A stretch of 64,000 nucleotides of DNA from Pedobacter sp. BAL39 (GTDB lineage: Bacteria > Bacteroidota > Bacteroidia > Sphingobacteriales > Sphingobacteriaceae). Shown here one piece after another: positions 16,675 through 25,873 of the stretch; within the stretch, counting starts at the first letter, position 1, and each line of letters starts with the position of its first letter. Both the position numbers and the translations under genes were made by a program. The stretch is taken from assembly GCF_000170795.1 (NCBI RefSeq), contig NZ_ABCM01000007.1, forward strand, positions 1 to 64,000, read 5' to 3'. The notes beneath the pieces are model-generated. The model was given only the letters and a program-made list of their open reading frames with translations. It was not told where the DNA came from and searched no databases.

Positions 16675-19161
16675 ATGACGCTAAAAAAGACCTACGAAGC
16701 GTATCGTGAACAAACCAGACAAGTGGATTTTTCCTTTGACGTTGAATTGAATAGCCTGACTAAAGAGCTGTTGCAGGATGGAAGTGGATGGTACCGCGGA
16801 CTTGCATTTTTAGATTATGCCATTGGGTTGCTGCCGGATAAAAAAGATCAGGTTACTGCATTTTACAGACGTCTGGTAACTGAAGGCCTGGACTTTAAAG
16901 CCAGTGTTTACCTCAATGATGAGGACTACGATTTTCATTTTACCACATTGATGGCCATTCTCGGGAAACTGGCGCTGCACGTACCTGAAGTGTATGCCCA
17001 GATGGCATTTCAGTTTCGCGACAACAGGATGTCGCACCGTGATCCGGAGAAAGTAAAATATTACCTGGAGAGGGCCATCGCTGAAGATGTAGAAGTGGCC
17101 ATCGCTATAAAAGGTTATTTTATGTATTATGGTATCCTGTATGATGAAGATAGGGAAGGAGGACTGGCCATTCTGACAAGCTCAGATGATGCTGCGAAGC
17201 AGCTTTACCTCGGTTATATTGCTGTTGGCAAAGGTGATTTTGAAGAGGTACCTGCCATCATTGAAAAGGCCCGGGCCAACGACAATCCTATTGTCCGCAA
17301 AGGTTCTTTCCTGCTGGAAGGGGCCTACCTGGATGCAAGAAATGAATTTGAGGCTGCAAAGGCAGTATATGAGGAGCTGCTGAAGGAAATGCATTCTGAA
17401 TTTGCTATGTTTCGCCTTGGTACGCTGGCTTTCTTCCAGGAAGGTGAAGACACCGGGCCTGCTGCCGGTTTTAAAATGTGGCAGGAAGCTTTTGAGAATG
17501 GCAGCATTGAGGCTTCCAGTTATCTTGGCTTTCATTCACTGCCGGTAACACGCGAGGATCTTGACTTTGATGCTTCCATTCACTGGTTTAAACTTGGACA
17601 TGTCTATGGCAACAGCTTTGCCAACTATCGTCTGGCACTGATTTACCTTTTCGTGCCACACCTGCTTGATGTGGAGCAAGGCTTGAAATACCTGGATGCG
17701 GCGGTTGCCGAGCAGCTTCCGGATGCGCTGGTGGAAAAGGCAGAGCTCCTAATGGAAGGCCGACTGGTGGAAAAAGACGAGGCTGCGGCACTGGCATTGC
17801 TGGAAAAAGCAGCTACCTTCAATAATGCCTACGCCATCAACAGAATTGCTTATTTCTATGAGCATGGTATACTGGTGGCTGATGCACCGGATGTGGAAAC
17901 AGCAATTTTTCATTATCAGAGGGCAGAAGAACTAAACTATCTGGGTGCAATCAATAACCTCGGAAGAATTTACAGGTATGGGATAAATGGTACTCCGGAC
18001 CTGGAAAAGGCAATTGCGTTGTTCGAGCGAGGCCTTGCAATGGGATCGCCGTATTCAATGACAGAGATGGCTTTCCTTTACGAAGATGGCACCCTGGAGG
18101 CCGACTACCAAAAGGCTTTTGACTATTTCCATCAGGCGGCAACACTCGATTATCCTTTTGCCATACACATGACCGGCACTTACCTGGAAAATGGTTATCA
18201 CAATCAGCAGCCCGACCCAGCATCCGCTTTTGAGTGGTATCAGAAAGGGGCGGCGCTCAATGATGCGAACTGCCTGTTTGCTGCCGGCCGTTGTTACCGC
18301 TTTGGGAATGGGGTGGAGGAAAATCCGGATAAGGCACTGGAATACTACCATCGCTCCGCAGAGCTGGGAGACCCCAAGGCTTATGTAGAGCTGGGACTTT
18401 GTTATGAGCAGGAATACGGTGTTTCTTTTGATGCACAGCAGGCAATGGATTATATGCAGCGGGCGGCAGATCTGGATTATTATTATGGACAGTATAAACT
18501 GGGCTACTATTATATGCATGGACTGGTGACTCAGGATACTAAAAAAGGCCTGGAGTTATTGGAGAAAGCCGCTGAAAAAGGATTTCCACAGGCCATGCTT
18601 GAGATTGGTGATTATTATCTGTATGATTACGACGATATTGATCAGTCGGCCAATGCCATTGGCTATTATCAACAGGCGCAGGAGCAAGGTGTGGTACATC
18701 ATGGTTTGGGCTTATGTTATGAGTACGGAATTGGTATCGAACCCAATGCTGCAGAAGCGTTCAAGTATTACCAGCAGGGTGCAGAGCAGGGCTATACGCT
18801 GGCAAAATACCATGCTGGTAAATGTTTTCTGGAAGGTATTGGCGTGAAAGCCAATCCAGAGGAAGCCTTTAATTATTTCAAAGACGCTGCTGGCTACGGT
18901 GAAGCCGCTGCGCAGTATCATGCAGGACATATGCTGATGCAGGGTAAAGGTGTGGCCATGAATAAGGAAGAGGGGCTGAACTGGCTGAATACCGCTGCGG
19001 AAGAAAATTATGCGAACGCCCAGTATGCGCTTGGCAACTGTTACCTCATGGGCGATGGTGTGGAGGAAGATGAGGATCGTGCGATGTACTGGTTTGAACT
19101 TGCCGCAGATAATGGCCATGAAAAGGCAATGAAACTGACGGGCAGAAAGATGGCAAAATAA
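16675..19161 (+). CDS. Large Sel1-like repeat protein
   Basis: The protein has 828 residues from the ATG at 16675; the frame is open further upstream, but the extra 32 residues are hydrophobic/AT-rich and look like untranslated leader. From about residue 130 to the end it is built of roughly 36-residue Sel1-like (TPR-type) repeats, clearest at the C-terminus (AKYHAGKCFLEGIGVKANPEEAFNYF... AQYALGNCYLMGDGVEEDEDRAMYWFELAA). No signal peptide or enzyme domain is seen. Sel1 repeats are protein-binding scaffolds. Only four bases separate it from the Hsp90-like gene, so the two are very likely co-transcribed and may act together in protein folding or complex assembly. Confidence 0.88.
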   Translation: MTLKKTYEAYREQTRQVDFSFDVELNSLTKELLQDGSGWYRGLAFLDYAIGLLPDKKDQVTAFYRRLVTEGLDFKASVYLNDEDYDFHFTTLMAILGKLALHVPEVYAQMAFQFRDNRMSHRDPEKVKYYLERAIAEDVEVAIAIKGYFMYYGILYDEDREGGLAILTSSDDAAKQLYLGYIAVGKGDFEEVPAIIEKARANDNPIVRKGSFLLEGAYLDARNEFEAAKAVYEELLKEMHSEFAMFRLGTLAFFQEGEDTGPAAGFKMWQEAFENGSIEASSYLGFHSLPVTREDLDFDASIHWFKLGHVYGNSFANYRLALIYLFVPHLLDVEQGLKYLDAAVAEQLPDALVEKAELLMEGRLVEKDEAAALALLEKAATFNNAYAINRIAYFYEHGILVADAPDVETAIFHYQRAEELNYLGAINNLGRIYRYGINGTPDLEKAIALFERGLAMGSPYSMTEMAFLYEDGTLEADYQKAFDYFHQAATLDYPFAIHMTGTYLENGYHNQQPDPASAFEWYQKGAALNDANCLFAAGRCYRFGNGVEENPDKALEYYHRSAELGDPKAYVELGLCYEQEYGVSFDAQQAMDYMQRAADLDYYYGQYKLGYYYMHGLVTQDTKKGLELLEKAAEKGFPQAMLEIGDYYLYDYDDIDQSANAIGYYQQAQEQGVVHHGLGLCYEYGIGIEPNAAEAFKYYQQGAEQGYTLAKYHAGKCFLEGIGVKANPEEAFNYFKDAAGYGEAAAQYHAGHMLMQGKGVAMNKEEGLNWLNTAAEENYANAQYALGNCYLMGDGVEEDEDRAMYWFELAADNGHEKAMKLTGRKMAK

Positions 19162-19165
19162 TACG

Positions 19166-20950
19166 ATGGAGGATAACCAATATTTATTCCAGGTGAACCT
19201 GAAGGGGATGATCTCCCTGTTATCGGAACACCTGTACAGCAACCCGAATACCTTCGTGAGAGAGCTGTTGCAGAATGGGATCGATGCCATTACCGCTCTC
19301 AAAACCCTTGATGAGCATCATGAAGGAGCATTGAACGTTCATCTTCCTGAGGAAGGACAACCTGAACTGGTTTTTGAAGACAATGGTATCGGTCTGAAAG
19401 AGGATGAGTTCCATCGTTTTCTGGCCGTGATTGGCGAGAGCTCAAAAAGAGATGCTTTTGAAGCTAAAGATTATATCGGGAAATTTGGGATCGGGCTGCT
19501 TTCCTGTTTTGTGGTAAGTGACGAGATTATCGTCGAATCGAGGTCTGCCTTTACGGAGCAGGCCTTCCGCTGGACGGGCAGAGCAGATGGTACTTATGAG
19601 GTGAGCCTGATCGCGGAACGGCGCAGCGTGGGAACCCGTGTTCGCTTACTTCCAAAGTCCGAGTTTGCACATCTGTTCAAAACGGATGTTTTCCAGAAAA
19701 ACCTGTTGTATTATGGCGCCGCCTTGCCTGTGCCGGTTTATCTACAGGAGGGCGGACAGCGTATATGGGTAAATGAAGCGGGAGCGGTGTGGCTAGACAC
19801 TGCTGCTGATAAACAAACCTTGCTGGATGTGGGAAAAAAGGTCTTTAACACCACTTTCCTCGATGCATTTCCGATCTCCTCACTAGAGGGAGCTGTGAAG
19901 GGCGTGGCGTATATTCTGCCTCATAAGATTCAGTTTACAGGCAGACAATCTCATCAGATTTACCTGAAGCGTATGTTCCTGACCGAGGAGGATGCTGGGT
20001 TGTTTCCTAAATGGGCATTTTTTATCCGTTGCATATTGAATACCGACGGACTGGATGCGACGGCATCACGTGAGTCGCTGGTCTATAACCAGACATTGAA
20101 GTCGGCAAAGCAGGAGATTTCGGATTCGATAAAGACTTATTTGAAGAACATTGGGTTGGTCAATCCGCAGGTATATCATCAGTTGATGGATACACATTAC
20201 CTGCACCTGAAAGCCATCGCCGCCGAAGACAATGATCTGCTGAGGGTTTTGTATCAGGATCTTCCTTTTGAAACCAATAAGGGCATCCGCAATTTCAGAC
20301 ACATCAGGGAGGCCACGGATGCGATTTATTATACACCTAACATTGATGATTTCAAACAGGTACAGCGCATTGCCGGCGCACAGGGGATCCTCATCATCAA
20401 CGCAGCTTATACCTTTGAGGAGCAGCTGCTGAAGCGCATCCAGCGGATTGACCCTGAGTGTAAGGCGACTGTAGTGAGTCCCGCAAGTCTGATGCAGTCT
20501 TTCCATGGTGTGGATACTTCCGGAGATATAAAGCTCGCGGATCTGGAAAACAGAGCCTCGGCGGTGTTGAAGGAGTTTCACTGTGAATGCAAGCTGAAGC
20601 GCTTTAATCCCTCGGATACGCCAGCAATTTATATTCTTCCGCAGGATATTGGCACAATGGATAAAAAGCAGCAGGTGTCGGCAAACAACCCGCTTGCGTC
20701 GGCTCTGGGGGCCTTTGCGCCGAAAAAGAAAACAGAGCAGCCACAGCTTTGTCTGAATATGGACAACAAGCTGGTGCAAAGCCTACTGTCTATCCGGGAT
20801 CCGTACGTATTTCCCGCGATTGTGCAGCTGATCTATGTGCAGTCGCTACTGCTGGGCAAGTACCCGGTGACAGAAAAAGAAATGAATTTGTTTAATGAAG
20901 CCCTTCATAGCCTGGTGATCATGGGCATGGAGAATTTTATCAATATTTAA
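19166..20950 (+). CDS. HSP90-family (HtpG-like) ATPase chaperone
   Basis: This 594-residue protein has the GHKL ATP-binding domain of Hsp90: RELLQNGIDAI (Glu33, Asn37), FEDNGIG (Asp72) and GKFGIGLLS (105-110). A middle-domain loop TASRESLV carries the arginine that contacts ATP gamma-phosphate in Hsp90. It differs from standard HtpG and resembles a separate bacterial 'HSP90 family protein' branch whose N-terminus reads FQVNLKGMISLLSEHLYSNP. The last ~90 residues do not show the usual dimerisation sequence. It sits between a Sel1-repeat scaffold gene and a helical gene six bases downstream. That context suggests a dedicated chaperone machine rather than general stress response. Confidence 0.87.
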   Translation: MEDNQYLFQVNLKGMISLLSEHLYSNPNTFVRELLQNGIDAITALKTLDEHHEGALNVHLPEEGQPELVFEDNGIGLKEDEFHRFLAVIGESSKRDAFEAKDYIGKFGIGLLSCFVVSDEIIVESRSAFTEQAFRWTGRADGTYEVSLIAERRSVGTRVRLLPKSEFAHLFKTDVFQKNLLYYGAALPVPVYLQEGGQRIWVNEAGAVWLDTAADKQTLLDVGKKVFNTTFLDAFPISSLEGAVKGVAYILPHKIQFTGRQSHQIYLKRMFLTEEDAGLFPKWAFFIRCILNTDGLDATASRESLVYNQTLKSAKQEISDSIKTYLKNIGLVNPQVYHQLMDTHYLHLKAIAAEDNDLLRVLYQDLPFETNKGIRNFRHIREATDAIYYTPNIDDFKQVQRIAGAQGILIINAAYTFEEQLLKRIQRIDPECKATVVSPASLMQSFHGVDTSGDIKLADLENRASAVLKEFHCECKLKRFNPSDTPAIYILPQDIGTMDKKQQVSANNPLASALGAFAPKKKTEQPQLCLNMDNKLVQSLLSIRDPYVFPAIVQLIYVQSLLLGKYPVTEKEMNLFNEALHSLVIMGMENFINI

Positions 20951-20956
20951 GAGCTC

Positions 20957-22030
20957 ATGAGGTATACTTTAGAAATACAAAAATTGATGAACCGCGCAGA
21001 GCAGGAAAACATTCATCCTAAAGATGCGGCGAAGTTGCTGGTCAGTGCGATCCAGATTGCTGATGCAAATGACGATGTAGAACTTGGCTATGAGCTGCGC
21101 TCGGAACTGATGGACAAGGAATTCGGACTTGGCGGACGTGGCGAGTTTGTGAATGCCTTCAGCTGGATGCTCAATGCTTATGATGCAGAACCGGACAATT
21201 ATCCTGTGGAGGACCTCCTCTGGAAGTACAAATGGATCATCGATGAGGTGCATTCCAATCCGGAGATTCCACTGGACCAGATTTCGCAGATCCTGGACGA
21301 CTACAAACGTCGTGTGGAAGAGCAGGGCATAGGATTGCGGTCTTACTACAGCAAGCTGCTCAACGAAGCGCTGTACCAGGAGGATGAAGCGAAAAGTAAA
21401 AAATATCTGGAGTTGGTAAATTCGCTCCCTATTGATGATCTGAGTGACTGCAGGGCCTGTGAAATGGATGCTGAAGTCTCAGTATTGATTGTGGGCGATG
21501 ATTTTAAAGGTGCCTATGAAAAAGCGCAGCCGCTGTTGAAAAAACAGTTTTCCTGTGCACACGTTCCGGTGATTACCTCGTGCCAGTTATGTTATAGCGC
21601 GGTAAAATCGGGAGAAATGAACCGTGCTGCTGAGTTGTTCGTGGCGGCCGACGAGGATCTGCAGGATGCGGAGAATGATTCTTCACTTGTCAGTTCTGTA
21701 GCCATGCTGATCGTTTATTTGTTTCATACGGATAAAGAAAAGGGATGGCAATACCTGGAAAAATACCTGCCATGGACAATCGATGTGAAAGCCAGTCTGC
21801 AGTTTTTCTCTGCGATGCATATTGCCGAAGCTTTAAAACAGGCGGATCAGGATGAGACTGTGACGCTGGAACTGCCGGAGGAACATCCGCTGTTCGTGGC
21901 AGAAGGAATGTATATGGTGAAAACACTCTATCAATATTATTTTGATCTTGCCGAGTCTACGAGCCGTCTTTTTGATGCCCGCAATGGCAATGAGAATTTT
22001 TCCATACAACTAAAAAAAGCGCTTAATTAA
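20957..22030 (+). CDS. Helical (TPR-like) protein of unknown function linked to the Hsp90-like gene
   Basis: This protein of 357 residues is almost all helix, with a weak TPR-like pattern (KDAAKLLVSAIQIADANDDVE, GAYEKAQPLL, MNRAAELFVAADEDL). It has five cysteines in the middle: CRAC around residue 160, then CAHVPVITSCQLC around 195-207; these could bind metal, though this is not shown. It starts six bases after the Hsp90-like gene and ends inside a palindromic terminator. I do not recognise a named family. It is probably a cofactor or client adaptor of the neighbouring chaperone. Confidence 0.75.
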   Translation: MRYTLEIQKLMNRAEQENIHPKDAAKLLVSAIQIADANDDVELGYELRSELMDKEFGLGGRGEFVNAFSWMLNAYDAEPDNYPVEDLLWKYKWIIDEVHSNPEIPLDQISQILDDYKRRVEEQGIGLRSYYSKLLNEALYQEDEAKSKKYLELVNSLPIDDLSDCRACEMDAEVSVLIVGDDFKGAYEKAQPLLKKQFSCAHVPVITSCQLCYSAVKSGEMNRAAELFVAADEDLQDAENDSSLVSSVAMLIVYLFHTDKEKGWQYLEKYLPWTIDVKASLQFFSAMHIAEALKQADQDETVTLELPEEHPLFVAEGMYMVKTLYQYYFDLAESTSRLFDARNGNENFSIQLKKALN

Positions 22031-22049
22031 GCGCTTTTTTTAGTTGTAT
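22004..22049. terminator. Perfect 46-base palindrome acting as terminator, overlapping the gene end
   Basis: Positions 22004-22049 are a perfect inverted repeat centred between 22026 and 22027, with GC core AGCGC and A7/T7 runs on the outside. The last nine codons of the preceding gene and its TAA (22028-22030) lie inside it. The T-run after the GC stem marks a strong intrinsic terminator for the plus strand. The symmetry would also stop minus-strand transcripts. Confidence 0.88.
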
Positions 22050-22386
22050 TCTCCCGTCGCATTTATTGGTTCTCCCGTTGGACTTATTTATTCCTTTTGT
22101 AGTTGTTGTTGCCTAAAAAATCTTCTATATGGTTCTGATGTTCCACAGAGTGGTATTCACGTTGGTAGTAATTGGTAGAACTGCCATAGCTGTATATTCG
22201 GTACCAGTGTACCCGTTATAAGACCCATTGGAATTCCAGTCGGGGAAGCCCCCCAGAATCCCGGACTCACAGATCAACTTTTGGTGTGTAAAATCATGCC
22301 CATTTATTACAAAGTAAATGGGCCGAAATGTTGAACAGCTGATGTGTGCCAGAAATGATTGGCATTATTTTTAACGTTTTACAAAT
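22050..22386. other. Gene-free stretch with a hairpin and a possible coding remnant
   Basis: No intact gene is seen between the terminator and the L,D-transpeptidase. On the minus strand, 22084-22215 is open for 43 codons (Tyr/His/Asn-rich, ending NNNYKRNK) but has no start codon and an in-frame TAA just upstream at 22216-22218; it may be a gene remnant or chance. A 9-bp inverted repeat (GCCCATTTA / TAAATGGGC, 22298-22323, 8-base loop) lies about 65 bases before the ATG at 22387 and could be an operator or a leader hairpin. Confidence 0.4.
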
Positions 22387-23946
22387 ATGATTAAACAAAA
22401 GCATCTCCTAATTCAAAAAATAAGTCCGTTTATCTGGTGTTTGGTGCTGGTTGCGGTTTTTATATCCTCCTGTAAGCGGAAGGAACGATCAGACATTTCC
22501 AAGGTTTTATTTTCAGAGACCAGGAATAAGGTTTTTAAGGACCTCAATCCAGATACTTTCGCTGTTGTGATGGAACGTCTGTTAGAAAGCGGAAAGGTGA
22601 AATTGAGTAACCCAAAACTGATTACCTCGTTTTATACTTCACATGATTTTGAACCGGTACTTGTTTTACAACATCTTCCGAAAGAGGGATTGAAGGTGGT
22701 TCCTGAATATTTTCAACGCGTAAGTGAGCATGGGCTCGAGCCTGCGATGTTCAAGGCAAAGGAGTTGGGAAAGCTGACAGCGCAGTTTTATAATAAAAAA
22801 GCAATCCAATCAAAAGAAGAGGCCTACCAACAGCTTGCCCTGCTGGAGCTCACGCTTGCCAATTCAGTGATCGATTACAGTAATGCCTTGCAGTATGGAA
22901 TCCTTAGTCCACGCCGGATTTATGCCAACTACTATACGGAGACCAAGAGACCAGACAGTATATCTATGAGCCATGTTTTTCAGCTGAAAGAGCTGAAGCC
23001 TTATCTGGACAGTATTCAGCCAAAGGATCCGCAATACCTGGCCCTGCAAGAGGCATTGCGCCAGGGCGCCATGGGGCAGGGCATGAATAAAGAAGAGTCA
23101 TCGCGTGTGCTGAAAGCAAACCTTGAACGGCTGAGGTGGAAGAATAAGCCGACACAGCAAAAATATGTGTTAGTCAATATTGCAGACTTTACGCTGGATG
23201 TAGTAGATAACAACAAGTCTGTATTGAAGATGAAGGTTTGTGTTGGCGAGGGCAGGAATGAAAACTTTAAGGATAGGGTACTGAAGGAATATGATGAAAC
23301 AGGATTGAAGAAGGACAGGCCTTTTTCCCGGGAAACACCGCAGCTGAACAGCATGATCCACAGTGTTCAGGTCAATCCGGTATGGAACATTCCAGAGAGT
23401 ATTGCAACGAAGGAGATTTCCCGTTATGCGGCGAAAGACAGGTTTTACCTGTCAAACAACAACATTGATGTGTTTGAAAATGGAAAACGCATTGAAGATC
23501 CCGAAACGATTGATTTTTCAGCCGGAGATGCCGGAAGCCGTTATACTTTTAAACAGCGTCCGGGTAACGACAACTCTCTTGGAAAAATCAAATTTCTATT
23601 TAAGAATGATGAGAGTGTTTACCTCCACGATACTCCAGCGAAGGCAGCCTTCGATCTGCCAGTAAGGGCGGTGAGTCATGGTTGTGTACGAGTGGAAAAA
23701 CCTTCAGAACTCGCAAAAGCACTTTTTGGAGACGGACAGAAATATCAGACCATTCAAAAAGAAATGCAGAGCAAGCAGCCTGTTGCAAAAGATATCTCAT
23801 TGAGTCCCCAGGTGCCGGTTTACCTTACTTACTTTACGGCATGGAAGGATGAGCAGGGAAACATGCAGTTTAGAAAAGATATCTACGGATTGGATATTGT
23901 GCTGGACAGCTATCTTCAACGCCTGGGTAGCCTGAGTCAGGGTTAA
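22387..23946 (+). CDS. YcbB-like L,D-transpeptidase, probable lipoprotein
   Basis: This 519-residue protein has a lipoprotein signal (FISSC, about residue 29), a helical N-terminal domain and a C-terminal YkuD catalytic domain from about 260 to 450. The catalytic motif is HDTPAKAAFDLPVRAVSHGCVRVE, with His424-433-type spacing and nucleophile Cys433. The domain layout (peptidoglycan-binding-like helices, then YkuD, then a C-terminal tail with VPVYLTYFTAW) matches YcbB/LdtD enzymes. They form 3-3 cross-links between peptidoglycan stem peptides in the periplasm and are insensitive to most penicillins. A second transpeptidase of a different class faces it. Confidence 0.9.
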   Translation: MIKQKHLLIQKISPFIWCLVLVAVFISSCKRKERSDISKVLFSETRNKVFKDLNPDTFAVVMERLLESGKVKLSNPKLITSFYTSHDFEPVLVLQHLPKEGLKVVPEYFQRVSEHGLEPAMFKAKELGKLTAQFYNKKAIQSKEEAYQQLALLELTLANSVIDYSNALQYGILSPRRIYANYYTETKRPDSISMSHVFQLKELKPYLDSIQPKDPQYLALQEALRQGAMGQGMNKEESSRVLKANLERLRWKNKPTQQKYVLVNIADFTLDVVDNNKSVLKMKVCVGEGRNENFKDRVLKEYDETGLKKDRPFSRETPQLNSMIHSVQVNPVWNIPESIATKEISRYAAKDRFYLSNNNIDVFENGKRIEDPETIDFSAGDAGSRYTFKQRPGNDNSLGKIKFLFKNDESVYLHDTPAKAAFDLPVRAVSHGCVRVEKPSELAKALFGDGQKYQTIQKEMQSKQPVAKDISLSPQVPVYLTYFTAWKDEQGNMQFRKDIYGLDIVLDSYLQRLGSLSQG

Positions 23947-24031
23947 CAGTTAGCTGGCATAAACTGGTAAAAGCACTTTACTCATTATCGATACCGGACA
24001 TTGATAAACGATTAGTTAAGGATTTTAATGC

Positions 24032-24060
24032 AACCGGGAACCTTAAGGGTTCCCGGTTTT
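24032..24060 (+). terminator. Intrinsic terminator between two L,D-transpeptidase genes
   Basis: An 11-bp stem (AACCGGGAACC / GGTTCCCGGTT) with a five-base loop is followed by TTTT. It sits 85 bases after the plus-strand transpeptidase stop and 34 bases before the stop of the facing gene, so it can serve the plus strand. It lacks a long T-run on the minus side. Confidence 0.7.
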
Positions 24061-24093
24061 AAATCAAGTAATCTTTTCAGATTAATATGTGAG

Positions 24094-24891
24094 CTAACTC
24101 TCTGGGATGGTTACTGTTACCGGTGGCAAAGGCGTCAGAACTTTCAGTTGCGCAAAATCAGCAGCCACATGCTCATCGAGGAATCGGGAAGTGTATTGCT
24201 TAGCACTGCTATTGATGAAAAGTACCGTTTTACCTTCGATGGTATCAATCACCGTGTTCGCCAGTTCCTGTGCTACTGCAGGACAACCCTGACTTCTTCC
24301 GAGTCTGCCTAAAGCATTGATGGTGCCCTGTCCTACATACGAAGCGCCGTGGACAACAATTGACCTGCTACGGGCATTGTCGTTAAATCCCGCATCCATA
24401 CCATCTAATCTGAGTGATTTCCCATGTTTTCCTGTGTATATCTCTCCGGTTACATAAAATCCAATGCTGCTCTGATAGGAATCATTTACGTTTGAAAACT
24501 GGGTTGCTTTATCTGCACCGCTGTGCTGTCCATGTGCCACCCAGGTATTCAATATAACTTTCTTCTGATCCAGATCAATGATCCACAGTCGCTTGGAGCT
24601 GCTGAGCATGTCCATGTCAGCAACGCTGATTACCGACTTCGTCCCCGAAAGTTTTCCTGCATTCTTCAGATTGTAAAAACCAGTAAGTGCACGTTCAAAC
24701 ACTTCCATTCTGAGACCCGAATCTTCGACATGTAAGGAGTCATAAAGATCACTGACGTAATGATCATAGATGGATTGCTCCGTTGGGGTCCTTTTTCTGA
24801 CTTTTTTCTCTATAGGAGACTTCCAGCCAAGACTAAACAAGGAGAATGTGATTAAAGTGATGCCCAATCCGCCTAAAATGTATTTTCTCAT
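24094..24891 (-). CDS. Murein L,D-transpeptidase catalytic domain family protein (YkuD_2 type)
   Basis: The protein has 265 residues from the ATG at 24891; earlier in-frame starts would place an unneeded basic stretch before the signal anchor (residues 5-23). The domain carries IIDLDQKKVILNTWVAHG, GKHGKSLRLDGMDAGFNDNARSR and the active-site pair His181 (VVHGASYVG) and Cys203 (GRSQGCPAV). This is the YkuD_2 variant common in Bacteroidota. It should act on peptidoglycan in the periplasm. A good Bacteroidota promoter lies about 100 bases upstream (24994-25026). Confidence 0.88.
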   Translation of the reverse strand: MRKYILGGLGITLITFSLFSLGWKSPIEKKVRKRTPTEQSIYDHYVSDLYDSLHVEDSGLRMEVFERALTGFYNLKNAGKLSGTKSVISVADMDMLSSSKRLWIIDLDQKKVILNTWVAHGQHSGADKATQFSNVNDSYQSSIGFYVTGEIYTGKHGKSLRLDGMDAGFNDNARSRSIVVHGASYVGQGTINALGRLGRSQGCPAVAQELANTVIDTIEGKTVLFINSSAKQYTSRFLDEHVAADFAQLKVLTPLPPVTVTIPES

Positions 24892-24993
24892 AGAATTGAA
24901 TTTATTTTTTTTAACTCTGTGTGTGGATACTTTTGTCAGGTAATTTTTCTGCGTCAAATAGATTTTGTTTAAGATGTTTATTATTTGGTTAAA

Positions 24994-25026
24994 CAAATAT
25001 ACGCAATTTGATTACTGCGATTCAAA
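24994..25026 (-). promoter_or_regulatory. Bacteroidota-type promoter for the YkuD_2 gene
   Basis: Read on the minus strand, a TTTG at 25026-25023 is followed after 21 bases by TATATTTG at 25001-24994. This fits the TTTG / TAnnTTTG consensus of the housekeeping sigma factor in this phylum. The expected start of transcription is near 24987, giving a leader of about 95 bases. Confidence 0.6.
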
Positions 25027-25085
25027 ATATATGATGCTTTTACGGTAAGATGACGATTCTCGCGCGAACGTTTCAACCACTTATT

Positions 25086-25580
25086 TTATTGCATTTCAGA
25101 GGATTGAATAACATTTCCTGCTTTTTTTGCCCTTTTGTCGAGTAGGGTGCCTATCAATGCTCCGATGGCAAGGCCGATCGGGATGCCCATGGCTATATTT
25201 TTAAGCGGCAGTCCGAAAGGGATTCCCAATGCTATGCCCATGGGTAACCAGATGGCCAGGTGATGTCCTTTGGGAATCATGTTAAATTTCTTCATGATGT
25301 AACTGTTGTAATCCGCGATGAGTTTCTGATAAGCTTTACTTTTTAACTTTCCCTTGTCGTCCCTTTTTGGCAACTCTGTAAGGAGGGTTTCAGTTTTTAC
25401 CTTAAATTCGTTGAGGTCCTGTTCATTTTTTATCCGCGCGGGCACAAGTTCTATTGCCCCTTTTATATAATCCAGGCTCCATACTTTAAGCTCTGTTTCG
25501 GTGAAAGAGGAAGTGTTGTCAGCTAAACTGAGCAGTTGTGCAGTTTGCCAGGCAGTGGTTTGGTTCGTGGTTTGATCCAT
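25086..25580 (-). CDS. Small membrane protein with glycine-rich hairpin (unknown function)
   Basis: The product of 164 residues (167 if the ATG at 25589 is used) has a polar, helical N-terminal part of about 110 residues and a C-terminal pair of Gly/Ile/Pro-rich hydrophobic segments (LPMGIALGIPFGLPLKNIAMGIP, IGLAIGALIGTLLDKRAKK). The glycine spacing resembles a glycine-zipper hairpin that packs in a membrane. There is no signal peptide. I do not recognise the family. It is a single gene, with gaps on both sides. Confidence 0.7.
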   Translation of the reverse strand: MDQTTNQTTAWQTAQLLSLADNTSSFTETELKVWSLDYIKGAIELVPARIKNEQDLNEFKVKTETLLTELPKRDDKGKLKSKAYQKLIADYNSYIMKKFNMIPKGHHLAIWLPMGIALGIPFGLPLKNIAMGIPIGLAIGALIGTLLDKRAKKAGNVIQSSEMQ

Positions 25581-25873
25581 TATGTTCATGTAGTGGGGCT
25601 TCTGATAAATATAGCGTTTAGATCTTATTTACTTTTTTTTGCAACAAATATTTTTTCGCATGTTCTGTACGCTAAATAATGGTGTTGTGTAGGAGAACAA
25701 CGGTGCTTATGAATTTTAGGATCGTTATCCCAATTTCATTTACCCTGTCTTCATAACATAAAGAAGCTTTACTAATTATGCATAGTGGCCACTCTTATTT
25801 CTTCGATATAAAAGGGATTAGGAAAATTGTTACTGTTTTTAGTCATTTTTATGCTTAAAAACTATATTTGGTT

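Noticed and set aside
25863..25870. TATATTTG right before the M949_RS01915-family lipoprotein gene, fitting the -7 promoter box
   Set aside because: It ends only three bases before the ATG, so transcription would begin inside the coding region; there is also no TTTG about 20 bases upstream.
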